DNA of 64,000 nucleotides from an uncultured Eubacteriales bacterium (GCA_900316415.1 ONCV01000014.1:25147-89146); one strand, 5' to 3'. Numbered from the stretch's first letter, positions 17,701 through 26,112 are shown. Notes: generated by a model not told the origin, from the sequence alone. Translations and numbers: made by a program.

Positions 17701-18190
17701 CTGCCAGCGCGGCTGCCTTTTCCTGTTCCTCCGCCTGCTGCTTTTCCTTCTCCTCTGCCGCCACTGCGCCCCGGATATCACAGACCTGCAGCAGGATGTT
17801 GGTCGGCTTCCGAAGGATCGCTGTCAGCATATCCTGCGCGTGTATTTCACCTTCTCCCCGCGCACCCGCGGTCTTCATCGCATTTTCCATATATTCGGCC
17901 AGCCTGTCCGCCCCGGTCTGGGGCCGGAGCTTCAGCTCGTGCCGCAGTCTCGGCCGGGCGTTGTTGGTATCCACGCCTTCTTTTTTGAAAAGTGCGCTCA
18001 CTGCCTCAATGTCCGCGTCCACCTTCCTCAGCTCGGCCTCCGGCAGGCTGAACGCGTCCTTCGCGCGAATCTCGGCAAATTTCAGCAGACCAAGAAAGAT
18101 GAACTCAACGCCCGGCTCTCTGACGCTCATATTGCCGGCCTCCGCCTGGGCCCGCAGCACCACATACTTCATGGAATAAGATAGTTCCAT
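14735..18190 (-). CDS. Soluble Clp_N / ClpB-like AAA+ / receiver-like / FtsH AAA+ / M41 protease chimera
   Basis: 1151 aa with five parts. Clp_N-like helical repeats (about 1-145) and a coiled coil (145-185) lead to a ClpB/ClpC-D2-type AAA+ (about 185-430: GPPGVGKT with K233, LLFDEIEKAH with D295-E296). A receiver-like alpha/beta domain follows (about 503-640: ILIYGD, LLD at 548-550). The FtsH-type AAA+ (about 718-905: FSDVVGA, GPPGTGKT with K767, FIDEIDA with D820-E821, RRFDR) joins an M41 zinc protease (about 970-1150: HESGH at 987-991, third ligand probably D1064 in SGDLEQAT). FtsH normally has two N-terminal membrane helices; none are present. Both ATPase sites and the protease look intact. 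Predicted to unfold and degrade proteins in the cytosol. I know of no described family with this order. Possible membrane contact through the Clp_N protein at 24416-26047. Confidence 0.9.
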   Translation of the reverse strand: MELSYSMKYVVLRAQAEAGNMSVREPGVEFIFLGLLKFAEIRAKDAFSLPEAELRKVDADIEAVSALFKKEGVDTNNARPRLRHELKLRPQTGADRLAEYMENAMKTAGARGEGEIHAQDMLTAILRKPTNILLQVCDIRGAVAAEEKEKQQAEEQEKAAALAEEMSPSFLAELTERVRQLRSRLLSTVQGQDHAVHAFAEGMFAAEVLAASDEKRKRPRAIFVFAGPPGVGKTFLAEQAAEVLELPFMRFDMSTYSDHQSYMGLVGFEKSYQGAKPGLLTGFVKENPRCILLFDEIEKAHLNTIHLFLQILDAGRLADRYMSEDIAFRDTVIIFTTNAGKSLYEGDQRYSAAGVTRQTLISALETEKDPRTGQTFFPAAIASRLSTGWPLMFNHLQAHDLEKISRRELERFGALFEKQYGIQVAFDPLVATALMFQEGAADARTVRAQTELFFKNEIFRVCRLWDGEHFLQALEQIRRIRFTVETELLTGEIRGLFYSEEKPEILIYGDRDFAEKCRKRLKGYVIHDSRNTEEALEIAGEKNIRMVLLDVTEKSVSPEEWMATVMDGLSSGIFDSTGGFNYAPMAARALRDGIRLLRTLRERLPEVPVYLLETKDFALDEELTMSLIRAGARGKISAPVTDFSVFEDTMEDISRQLYMQSTAERLGAERKVLSFESAPSLSRNQKEVTIRLRDFALKRAPAGEDAGSVLDDAEKPDVRFSDVVGASEAKEELRFFISYLQNPKKFCAQGLKPPKGILLYGPPGTGKTMLARALAGESNTAFVPATASSFVTKYQGSGPEAVRELFRRARRYAPAIIFIDEIDAIGRKRGESNSAHGEEMALNALLTEMDGFSVDPRRPVFVMAATNFDVEEGKGGPGVIDPALARRFDRRILVDLPNAEEREQLLNLLLKKYPDHEVTGGMIHRTAERAMGMSPAALTGVMESANRLAVRAGKPLDDTALDEAYELARHGAKKDWGYEYLERVARHESGHAFLNYLGGNTPAYLTIVARGDHGGYMEHSAREAAPLSTREEMIHRIRTSLGGRAAEIAYYGADKGISTGPSGDLEQATRTAAAMLCAYGMDDDFGLAAMDLKDAVRDVKVREKINEILRREMETTVEIIRQNKPRIDRMVNALMKKNKLTGEEMEELLKD

Positions 18191-18228
18191 TTCGTTTCCT
18201 TCCTTTCCCGGATCCCTTCGGTTCTCGT

Positions 18229-21200
18229 CTATTTTCTGCCGAGCCGCTCGCGGGCTCTGCGTTCCATCTCCCTCAACATCGCGGCCAGCGGATCCTCCTT
18301 CGGCGCTTCAGGCTTCGGTTCCGCCCGGTTTCTTTCCCGGGCCCGCGCTTCCGTCTCCGCCAGCATCGCGGCCAGCGGATCCTCCTTCGGCGCCGCGGGC
18401 TTTGTTTCCGCCTCCGCCGTTCCGCTGTCCCGGAACTGTTTTCCCTGCTTCGCCGGATCCGTCGCCGGAAAACGCTCCTCCGGAACCGAAGGCCCGGTTT
18501 CCGTTTCTCCCGGCCCGCCGGTCTCGTATTTCCAGTCCAGCCAGCTCTGCAGATAGATGTTTCCAGATCTTGACCAGGTCTTGACGCACAGCACCGCGTT
18601 TCCGTCCCGACGAATATGTCCGGCGGATATGCCGACAATTTCCTCCTCAAAACGGTCCGGACCGGTCACCGCCCAGATCTTCGCGCCCTCGTTCGTATCC
18701 CACAGGAAGACCTCTCCGTCCGCGCTGATTTCCTTCAGCTCGTCACCCGCCACTCTCAGTCCTTCCTCGGGTATGTTCACCAGCCGTTCCGGATGGGTAT
18801 AGTGCCTGCGGAGCACGCGGCAGGTGCGCAGATCGATGACATGAAGCTCCAGAAAGCCTGTCAGAAACTGGTCCCCGTAAGGATTCAGGACCTCACATTC
18901 CACCAGGGCGGCCGTCGCTCCCTCTTTCCGGTTCAGCGTCATTCTGGAAGGAACAAGCGCATGCAGCTCCTCCCGGTTTCCCGGATGCATGGGTAGATAC
19001 GGGCCTTCCTTCTGCCCGGTTCCAATCCGCACCTCCGAAATCATTCGCCCGCTCCCCGCTTCCCGGATGGAAAAGACGCCTTCCGAGAAGAGGCAGATTC
19101 GCTTCGTTTTCGGATCCAGAGCGCCCAGGGCATTCTCCTGCACCGTCTCTCCCCGAAGTGTCGCCGCTTCCTCCCCGTCCGGGGTCAGGCAGCGGCATCC
19201 CCGCGGATCCTGCTCAAAATGAAGTTTTCCTGCGGCAGAACGGTTCCAGGGATCTCCGTCGCCCTCGGGCAGGTCATCCACTCCCGCTCTTCCCGCGAGG
19301 GCCGCGGCCATGCCGTGGTTCGACAGCCGGTATCCTTCCGCGGAATCCGGATCCGTGTTGATTTCCTTCTCCAGGTATTCCCGGTCTTTCCTGGCGCCGC
19401 GCAGCCCGGATCGGAAAACCCCGGGCAGCCTCCCCGCCCGGTTGTTCAGCCTGCGCCACTCGTCCCCGGGATTGTCCGGGGAAAGCGCGTACGCCTTCTC
19501 CAGCGCCTTCAGCGCTTCCTCCGCATTCCCTTTCCGGATGGCCTCCCCGGCGTCCCGGAGCAGGCGGTTCTTCTGCTGCTGAAGGCCGGAGGTTTCCGCG
19601 TAGGACAGCGCCCTGGAAACCGCGTATTCCGGAAGGGTGCCGAACAGCTCCGTATTGTAGATGCAGAAGGACCGCTTTTGATCTGTAAAATAGGGTTTAT
19701 TGAAAATCAGGAGCCATTTTCGGTCGCGGCTTGGGCTGATGGCATACTGGCCGGACGACAGGCCGACGGCAGGCAGCGTGGCTTCCAGACCGTTGTGTTT
19801 TGCGGAGGCCGTGGGCGCTCCCCCGAAACCGAAGCCGCCCTTCCCGCGCGGCTGCTCCGAGTCCAGCCACAGCGAGGCCGGATCATGCCGGCGAACCATC
19901 ACGCCGATGTTGCCCCTGCGTTCAACATAGCTCATCGGAAGCAGCTTTCTCAGGCCGTCGGGCAATGCCACATGCGGCCATCCGTCCTCCGCGTCAAAGG
20001 CGTAGCCCGGATGATGATCGCTGCAGTTTTCGTCCAGATCCGGCCGCCTGTTCAGCGTATCCGTTTCAAACCCCACCGCGTCAGCCGTAAAGGTGTTGAT
20101 CAGGTAGAGAACCTTTCCTTCCAGGAGGATGCTGTCAAAGAGGGCGGAGACATCGGTCCGGCTCAGATCTTTTCTCCGGAGCTCCTTCCGGGACGCGATA
20201 TCCCAGACCGCCAGAAAGCTGCAGCTCCCTTCCGCGTACTGATTTCCGCGTTCCGACCACGCGACGGCGCAACGCTTTCCGTCCGTGTCAAAACAGATTT
20301 TCTCGCAGCTGCCGGGGCGCACGGGGATTTCCATCCATCCCTTCCGAACCTGCTCCAGCTCCGCCTCATACCTTTTTCGTTCAGATTCCTGCTCGCAGTG
20401 CCTGACTGCCATCTCGAGGTTCGCCTGCGCGGAGAATCCTTCGTATCCTGTTCTGCAGAGCCTGGCCAGCAGCCCGTCCTTCCACGCGTCTGGCTTTCCC
20501 TGATTGGACATGTACACTTCCTGGGTGATCTCGTTCAGATCATCCGCAACGGAATACGCGTCCGCGCCATCCTCCGTTTTCCGGCGGAGCTTCCGCAGGC
20601 CTGAATTGTACTGCACGATCGCCGCGCCGGAATCCTCCTCCAGCGCCCGCGCCCAGATGGCCTCCGCCTCCTCGGGCATTCCCATGTCCAGATAGCTCAG
20701 CGCCCGGTTGTTCAGCGCGTCCGCCGTATCCTCCGCCGTCTCAGGCGCCGGGCGGGGATATTTTTCCCCCACGGTTTCCAGATAGATATGCTCCAGCTCC
20801 TGCCCGATGATTCCGAAATCATGGGGCCGCTCCTCCGGATCCGCCTCCAGGCATTTCGCGAGAAGCTCCCGCAGCTTCTCCGGCATGGGAATCCGGCAGT
20901 CATCAAAGTATCCCCGGCAGCTCAGTCCGGCCACTACGCCGCTGTCCCAGGGGCGCGCGCCGAGATACATCTCCAGCACGGAGACCGCCCAGGAGTAGAT
21001 ATCGGTTCTCCGGGTCAGCAGCTTTCCGTCCATCTGCTCCATGGAACAGTAGGCGGGCGTATATCCGCCCGACGCCGCCATGCGGGTGCCGTCCCCTTCG
21101 CCGGAAAGATCCCGCGCGGTCAGCACGCCCCTGGCTTTCGCCAGCCCGAAATCCGCCGCCTTGGCCTGCCAGTCCGCCGTCAGCAGCAGGTTATCCGGCT

Positions 21201-21828
21201 TCACATCCTGATGGATGATGCCCCGTTCATGGGCATAATGAAGTCCGCGCCCGTATTGAATCGCGATGTCCAGCAGCCGCGCCGCAGCAGCTTCCTCCGT
21301 CCCCGCATAGACGCTCCCATCCCTGATCCGGTCCTCCAGGCTTCCGTTCTCCATCCATTCGGAAAAGATCGTCGGAACGCCTTCCATCTCCCGGACATAG
21401 TAGCAGGAAACGATGTTCGGATGCAGGCCCAGGCCGATCCAGCTCTGGCATTCGCTGATGAAATTCTGCCTGGACGTCTCGTCCAGGAACATCCGGGGCT
21501 GAGGCCGTTTCATGGCCAGTTCCGCGTCCCATCCCATATGGCGTACCCGCCATACGGTACCCATGCCGCCGTGAATGGGGCGGCTTTCGACGCGGTAGGT
21601 ATCCATCAGCAGCGTCCCCGCGGGATAAAGATTCCCTGCAGAATCCGAACCGGCGGCTGGCTGATTCAATGCTCCGGGCTCCCGGACCGTTCCGGATTCC
21701 CGGCTGCCGGAAGCTTCGTACGCGGTTCTGTCCGCCTGTTTTGCCGTCTGGTCCGGATCGTATGCAGTCTTTTCTGAATTCCTCTCCGTCCTGTCAGGCT
21801 CGTATATGGTTCTGTCCGTCCCGCTCAT
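18229..21828 (-). CDS. Ser/Thr protein kinase with heptad-repeat tail, TPR and repeat-rich C-terminus
   Basis: 1199 aa, soluble, paralogue of the kinase at 9944-13474. Residues 5-39 are five heptads (DRTIYEP, DRTERNS, EKTAYDP, DQTAKQA, DRTAYEA) with Thr at 7, 14, 21, 28 and 35. The kinase domain (about 78-350) has HGGMGTVW, K107, HQDVKPDN (206-213) and DFG at 227; again HQD instead of HRD. A TPR-like pair (about 370-420) follows, then a long beta-rich region (about 470-1110), less clearly WD40 than in the paralogue. The extreme C-terminus carries two copies of a charged repeat with EDPLAAML. Lies 69 bp after the PP2C gene and 38 bp before the chimera gene. Confidence 0.88.
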   Translation of the reverse strand: MSGTDRTIYEPDRTERNSEKTAYDPDQTAKQADRTAYEASGSRESGTVREPGALNQPAAGSDSAGNLYPAGTLLMDTYRVESRPIHGGMGTVWRVRHMGWDAELAMKRPQPRMFLDETSRQNFISECQSWIGLGLHPNIVSCYYVREMEGVPTIFSEWMENGSLEDRIRDGSVYAGTEEAAAARLLDIAIQYGRGLHYAHERGIIHQDVKPDNLLLTADWQAKAADFGLAKARGVLTARDLSGEGDGTRMAASGGYTPAYCSMEQMDGKLLTRRTDIYSWAVSVLEMYLGARPWDSGVVAGLSCRGYFDDCRIPMPEKLRELLAKCLEADPEERPHDFGIIGQELEHIYLETVGEKYPRPAPETAEDTADALNNRALSYLDMGMPEEAEAIWARALEEDSGAAIVQYNSGLRKLRRKTEDGADAYSVADDLNEITQEVYMSNQGKPDAWKDGLLARLCRTGYEGFSAQANLEMAVRHCEQESERKRYEAELEQVRKGWMEIPVRPGSCEKICFDTDGKRCAVAWSERGNQYAEGSCSFLAVWDIASRKELRRKDLSRTDVSALFDSILLEGKVLYLINTFTADAVGFETDTLNRRPDLDENCSDHHPGYAFDAEDGWPHVALPDGLRKLLPMSYVERRGNIGVMVRRHDPASLWLDSEQPRGKGGFGFGGAPTASAKHNGLEATLPAVGLSSGQYAISPSRDRKWLLIFNKPYFTDQKRSFCIYNTELFGTLPEYAVSRALSYAETSGLQQQKNRLLRDAGEAIRKGNAEEALKALEKAYALSPDNPGDEWRRLNNRAGRLPGVFRSGLRGARKDREYLEKEINTDPDSAEGYRLSNHGMAAALAGRAGVDDLPEGDGDPWNRSAAGKLHFEQDPRGCRCLTPDGEEAATLRGETVQENALGALDPKTKRICLFSEGVFSIREAGSGRMISEVRIGTGQKEGPYLPMHPGNREELHALVPSRMTLNRKEGATAALVECEVLNPYGDQFLTGFLELHVIDLRTCRVLRRHYTHPERLVNIPEEGLRVAGDELKEISADGEVFLWDTNEGAKIWAVTGPDRFEEEIVGISAGHIRRDGNAVLCVKTWSRSGNIYLQSWLDWKYETGGPGETETGPSVPEERFPATDPAKQGKQFRDSGTAEAETKPAAPKEDPLAAMLAETEARARERNRAEPKPEAPKEDPLAAMLREMERRARERLGRK

Positions 21829-21897
21829 CGGCTTCGTTTCCTTCCCGTTATCTTTTTTCGCCGGGCGATTGCTCCGCCTGCAGCTGTGCTTTCCCCG

Positions 21898-22761
21898 TCA
21901 TTTCTCCTCTTGCGCGGTGCTTTTCTCCTCTTCCGGATCCGGATTCCGCCCCTCGTCAGAGAACTCTTCCTCAGCGTCCGGAGCTTCGCTTTTCTTCTTC
22001 CCGATCCGGATCAGAACCACGGAGATATTGTCCCGTCCGCCCTTCGAGTTGGCCGCCTTCACAAGCTCCCCGCAGGCAGCTTCCAGGCTTTCCTCCGCCC
22101 GGATGATCTCTCCGATCCGTCGTTCCGGCACCAGACCGTGCAGTCCGTCGCTGCACAACAGGAGGATATCCCCCTCCTGAACCTCCGTCGGATAAGCCTC
22201 CGGCGTGGCCGGTTCCTCCATGCCCACGAAGGCGGTCAGCCGGGAACTGCTGGGGGACCTGGCGCCTTCGGATTTGGTCATCAGGCCGTTCCGGACCATG
22301 ATCCCGGCAATGTTCATATCCTCCGTGAGCTGCTTCAGCTCCGTTTCATCCTTCCGAAGCCGGTACCCCCGGCTGTCTCCCAGACAGATAAAAACCGCTC
22401 TGTTCCCGTACAGCCACACGCCGGCCAGCGTCGCTCCGTAATCAAAGCGGGTCGGGGAGTTGCCCTTCCGGAACAGCGTATCGCTCAGAACGCCCGCGGT
22501 CTGCTTCAGCCTTTCCGCCGCTTCTTCCGGCGCTGTTCCGGCTCCGCATTCCTCCGTGAGAATCCCCATCAGCCCCGGCATGGACATGCACACATATTCC
22601 GCGGCATCCCCACCGCGGCGCAGCCCGCCCATTCCGTCACTCACGGCAAAAAAGCCATCCTTCGCATCCAGAATGATCCGGTCCTGATTCTCCTTCCGCT
22701 TCTTTCCGGTATCCGTCAGGCCCGCGAATTCAAACTCCATTTCAAACAACCTGTATCTCAT
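21898..22761 (-). CDS. PP2C-family Ser/Thr protein phosphatase
   Basis: Metal-dependent phosphatase expected to reverse the neighbouring kinases. PP2C motifs appear in order: DTGKKRKENQDR, AVSDGMGG (metal Asp), GATLAGVWL, LGDSRGYRLR, LLLCSDGL and GGRDNISVVLI. An acidic, probably disordered tail of about 35 residues ends the protein. Start set at the ATG at 22761, which overlaps the stop of the FHA-kinase gene as ATGA and has AGAGGA eight bases upstream; a TTG six codons earlier is less likely. The overlap implies translational coupling. 287 aa, no membrane segment, so this phosphatase is cytosolic. Confidence 0.94.
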   Translation of the reverse strand: MRYRLFEMEFEFAGLTDTGKKRKENQDRIILDAKDGFFAVSDGMGGLRRGGDAAEYVCMSMPGLMGILTEECGAGTAPEEAAERLKQTAGVLSDTLFRKGNSPTRFDYGATLAGVWLYGNRAVFICLGDSRGYRLRKDETELKQLTEDMNIAGIMVRNGLMTKSEGARSPSSSRLTAFVGMEEPATPEAYPTEVQEGDILLLCSDGLHGLVPERRIGEIIRAEESLEAACGELVKAANSKGGRDNISVVLIRIGKKKSEAPDAEEEFSDEGRNPDPEEEKSTAQEEK

Positions 22762-24368
22762 TTCAGAATTCCTCTGCAATAGGCTTTCACTTTTTCAGGC
22801 AGCGCGTCCGCCAGATCCTTTCGAAGTGCGGCGGCGGAGGTATATGGCAGCGACGGTTTCTCCGTCAGCGCTCTGTCGATCACCGCTGCCAGCCCGGCAG
22901 GAATCTCCGGATTCCGCTCCCGGATGGGTACCGCACTCTCCATGATCAGCACCTGGAAAACGTTCACCCCTGGCCGGAACCGCTTTGGAAAGGTTCCCGT
23001 CAGCATATAGTAGTACGATGCCGCGGCTGCCCAGATATCCACCTCGGGCTTCGCATATTTACAGTTCTGTGCCTGCTGCCTGGGCATGAAGACCGGTGTG
23101 CCCATGACCGCGCCGCTCCGGGAAACCTGCGATTTTCCCGCCGCCGCAAAGGCTTTCGCCATCCCGAAATCCGCCACCATGGCGACAGGATGATCGCTCC
23201 TGTCCGACAGGAAGATGTTCCCCGGCTTGAAGTCTCTGTGCACCACGCCGTTCATGCTGACCTCCTTCATGCCCTTGAAGCGGCCGGCTTTGATCTCGAC
23301 ATTCACGTCCATGTTATGCACATAATCCAGCCCGGAAAGCACCTGCAGCATGATCCAGGTGGCCAGCTCCAGGCTCAGCTTTCCGCCCTTGCGCTTGATC
23401 AGGTCGTCCGCGCTGCCGCCCTCACACAGATCCATCAGAATATACAGAACTCCGTTGGCGCACCCGGTCTGATATCCCCGGACCACATTCGGATGCCGCA
23501 GGCAGGTGCAGATGTCCGCTTCCCGCAGGAACAAACGCTTCGCCTGTTCATCCATGGCCACGTCTGGAAGCATGGTCTTCAGCGCGTATTCCCTGCCAGT
23601 CTTCTTCTCCCGTACCTTCCAGACCTCGCCCATGCCACCCTTTCCCAGCAGGGCAATCTTCTCGAATCCTGAAAGCAGGGCGGGGCCCATAGCTTTTTCC
23701 GCCGGTTTCTGCACCTTCGCCGGGGACTGTCCCGCCTTTCCCGCCGGTTTCGGAACTCCCGCCTGAGCCTGCTGCCCCTTCTCTCCATTCAGCGCTTTGT
23801 CCTGCGCCTGCTTCGCATGGATGTTCAGCATGTCCAGCACACCGCTGAGCATCTTCGCCCGATCTGCCAGGCAGCTTCCACACAGGTTGTTGTCTGGAGC
23901 CGCCGGCGTGAACAGCTTTCCGCATCCGGCGCACTTTCTCTGATCCTTTTTCTGTTCCGCCGCAACCGCCTGACTCATCAGCAGGGTAGCCATCGGATCC
24001 GCCGCCGGCTTTTCCTCCTCAATCGCGCATCTGATCTCGCACTGCTTCCCCAGCGCCAGCACATCCCCGTCCTGCAGATCATGAACTGTGTGATCCTGAT
24101 CCCGTGCCTCCTCCCAGGTCTGTTCCCGATCCCTCTGTCCGATCATGCTCCCGTTCAGATAGGTCCCGTTCAGGCTTCCGAAATCCTGCAGCCGGACCTT
24201 CGGCGGCAGAATTTCCAGCAGACAGTGATATCTGGAGACCGTTTTTTCCGGCACGACGATGGCACAGTCCTCCTGCCGGCCGATCAGCACGCGGGCCTGC
24301 TCGGTAAATTCAAAGCGCTCTCCTGCCCTGTCTCCCCTGGTGATAGTAAGCGTAACTTTTGCCGCCAT
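22758..24368 (-). CDS. FHA - zinc-ribbon - Ser/Thr kinase fusion
   Basis: 536 aa. The N-terminal FHA domain (about 1-115) keeps the phosphothreonine-binding residues: GR at 30-31, SRYH at 45-48, NGT at 67-69. A linker with ADPMATLL is followed by a four-Cys zinc ribbon (C146, C149, C163, C166), then a Lys/Pro/Ala-rich linker. The kinase domain (about 225-510) has GKGGMGEVW, K254, HRDFKPGN (367-374) and DFG (390), a normal RD kinase, with an insert of about 20 residues before HRD. FHA plus kinase in one chain suggests self- or cross-recruitment to phosphorylated Thr. Coupled to PP2C by ATGA overlap. AAAGGAG site before the ATG. Confidence 0.92.
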   Translation of the reverse strand: MAAKVTLTITRGDRAGERFEFTEQARVLIGRQEDCAIVVPEKTVSRYHCLLEILPPKVRLQDFGSLNGTYLNGSMIGQRDREQTWEEARDQDHTVHDLQDGDVLALGKQCEIRCAIEEEKPAADPMATLLMSQAVAAEQKKDQRKCAGCGKLFTPAAPDNNLCGSCLADRAKMLSGVLDMLNIHAKQAQDKALNGEKGQQAQAGVPKPAGKAGQSPAKVQKPAEKAMGPALLSGFEKIALLGKGGMGEVWKVREKKTGREYALKTMLPDVAMDEQAKRLFLREADICTCLRHPNVVRGYQTGCANGVLYILMDLCEGGSADDLIKRKGGKLSLELATWIMLQVLSGLDYVHNMDVNVEIKAGRFKGMKEVSMNGVVHRDFKPGNIFLSDRSDHPVAMVADFGMAKAFAAAGKSQVSRSGAVMGTPVFMPRQQAQNCKYAKPEVDIWAAAASYYYMLTGTFPKRFRPGVNVFQVLIMESAVPIRERNPEIPAGLAAVIDRALTEKPSLPYTSAAALRKDLADALPEKVKAYCRGILK

Positions 24369-24415
24369 TTCATTCTTCTCCTTTCTCCTTCAGCCCCTGT
24401 TCCGCCCCCCGTCGA

Positions 24416-26047
24416 TCAGTTCCTGGCATAGATGAAGGAACCGAGCAGCGTGATCAGCAGATACACACCCAGTACGATCATGACCCACAGCTGCATCGGG
24501 AACCATCCGAAAAGCCAGTACAGGAAAAGAACCAGCAGCGGGATGAACATAAAGGTGTAAAAGGCGCGCAGGAATCTGAAAAAGCCCTTTCCTCCACCCC
24601 TGTACCAGGGAGCTTCCGCCGCCAGAGAGATGCAGGAAATGATGTTGTTCGGAATACTCCAGGCGATGATAAAGCCGAGGATCCAGAAGATCTTGACCTG
24701 CCAGTCTTCCAGCGTCCCGGTATAGGCCCACAGGCCGGTCAGCACCGCTGTCGGAAACAGCAGCTGGGTCGTCAGGTTTCGGAACACCACCTGGCCCACA
24801 CATCCCTCGGAGTTTCCGTATCTGATTTTCCTGCGTTTCTGCTGATCCGTATAGTTCAGAGCTCCGTACAGCGCCACACAGGCGCTCAGCGTAAAGACAG
24901 CTGCCACGCCGCCGACAATTTTGATCCAGTTAGGGAAATCGGGGCTCGTCAGCCCCGTGCCAAAAAAGGCTTTTCCCACATTCAGCATGGTGCCGGCGAT
25001 CAGTCCAAGATCCGCAAGGCTTCGCAGAAACAGGGACAGGGCCTGCCCACCTCCACCCGCGGTCACGGCGACCGCCCGGATCAGCGCGATCAGTGCCCGC
25101 ACCGTCAGAAACGCTGCCAGCAGGATGAACATCCAGATGCCGAATTCCGCCCAGGGCGTCGGCGGTGCCGTCACATATCCGGTAAAATGCTCCAGCGCGG
25201 CCAGTGCCGCGACCGGAATGAGCAGGACTGTCAGAAGATACTGAATGCAGGCGGCAATCGGTCCGCCATGCCAGGTGATCAGCCCCACCTTCGTTCTCTT
25301 TTTCTGGCGCTGCCCACCCCCCCTGTTCCTCTGTTTTTCCTGTCTCCCGGCATTTTTCTCCTGCTTCTGCCGGTTTTTTGGGTTCAGCTCCTGCCGATCC
25401 AGCTGGCGGAGCATCTCCGCAATCATTTCATATTCATTCTTTTCCGGTTTTTGTTCCTGAACCGGCGCACGCTCCGGCTCCGGAGACGGCTTTGGCTGCT
25501 GAACGGGTTTCGGGGCCGAAGCGGGTTCAGGCTTCGAAGCCGGCCGGATGTCGGAAATCTGTCCTGCGCCGCGAAGCGGCGCCGCTTCATCATGCTCCTT
25601 CCTGGCCTTCGCCTGCTCTGGATGGTACAGATCATCCTCCCTCAGCGCATCAGGAATGCGCAGCCCGCTCAACGCCCGGATCGTGGGGCTCTGGTTTTCC
25701 CGGATGGCCCTGGCCAGATCCATGGGCGTTATTTCATTTTCTCCCGCCATCTCCGCCGCCCGTCCCAGGATTGCCTTTGCGTCGGTAAACAGGCTGTCAT
25801 CCGTCTCAGCGTCCTGTTTCAGCTGCCTTTTCGCGCTGGCAATGCTAAGAACCCACCCCTCCAGAAATGCGCGCAGCTTTCTGGCTTCCTGCCGGTATTC
25901 CTGCGCGTTCATTGGTTCTTCCTTATAGCAGGCCATGAGCAGCAGTCCATAAAACAGATGCTCTCTGCACAGAACAGATCCATTGGCTGCCAATCGAAGC
26001 ATCTGCGCCTGGGTAATCACTTCCTGTGTGCTTTGACTGAGTTCCAT
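24416..26047 (-). CDS. Clp_N-like domain fused to a polytopic membrane domain
   Basis: 543 aa. Residues about 1-145 are a Clp_N-like helical repeat starting MELSQSTQEVITQAQ; the same opening (MELSYSMKYVVLRAQ) begins the Clp-FtsH chimera, so the two N-domains are probably paralogous. A Pro/Lys/Gln-rich linker (about 150-255) leads to about seven or eight membrane segments between 265 and 540. No transporter family is recognised. The layout suggests a membrane platform presenting an adaptor-binding domain to the cytosol. First gene of the second transcription unit, downstream of the terminator at 26113-26162; AAAGGAGC site before the ATG. Confidence 0.85.
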   Translation of the reverse strand: MELSQSTQEVITQAQMLRLAANGSVLCREHLFYGLLLMACYKEEPMNAQEYRQEARKLRAFLEGWVLSIASAKRQLKQDAETDDSLFTDAKAILGRAAEMAGENEITPMDLARAIRENQSPTIRALSGLRIPDALREDDLYHPEQAKARKEHDEAAPLRGAGQISDIRPASKPEPASAPKPVQQPKPSPEPERAPVQEQKPEKNEYEMIAEMLRQLDRQELNPKNRQKQEKNAGRQEKQRNRGGGQRQKKRTKVGLITWHGGPIAACIQYLLTVLLIPVAALAALEHFTGYVTAPPTPWAEFGIWMFILLAAFLTVRALIALIRAVAVTAGGGGQALSLFLRSLADLGLIAGTMLNVGKAFFGTGLTSPDFPNWIKIVGGVAAVFTLSACVALYGALNYTDQQKRRKIRYGNSEGCVGQVVFRNLTTQLLFPTAVLTGLWAYTGTLEDWQVKIFWILGFIIAWSIPNNIISCISLAAEAPWYRGGGKGFFRFLRAFYTFMFIPLLVLFLYWLFGWFPMQLWVMIVLGVYLLITLLGSFIYARN

Positions 26048-26112
26048 GGAAAGCTCCTTTCCTGCCCTGCGCTTCGTCGCGGGCCCTATTAACTTTCTGC
26101 TGCCGGAAGTAT

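Noticed and set aside
14735..18190. Two separate genes (clp-like and ftsH) joined by error
   Set aside because: The frame is continuous for 1151 codons, with a plausible receiver-like domain between the ATPases and no internal ribosome site or start that would mark a second gene.
18240..18420. Tandem DNA repeat as a separate element
   Set aside because: The two similar segments encode the duplicated EDPLAAML unit of the kinase C-terminus and keep the frame, so they belong to the gene.
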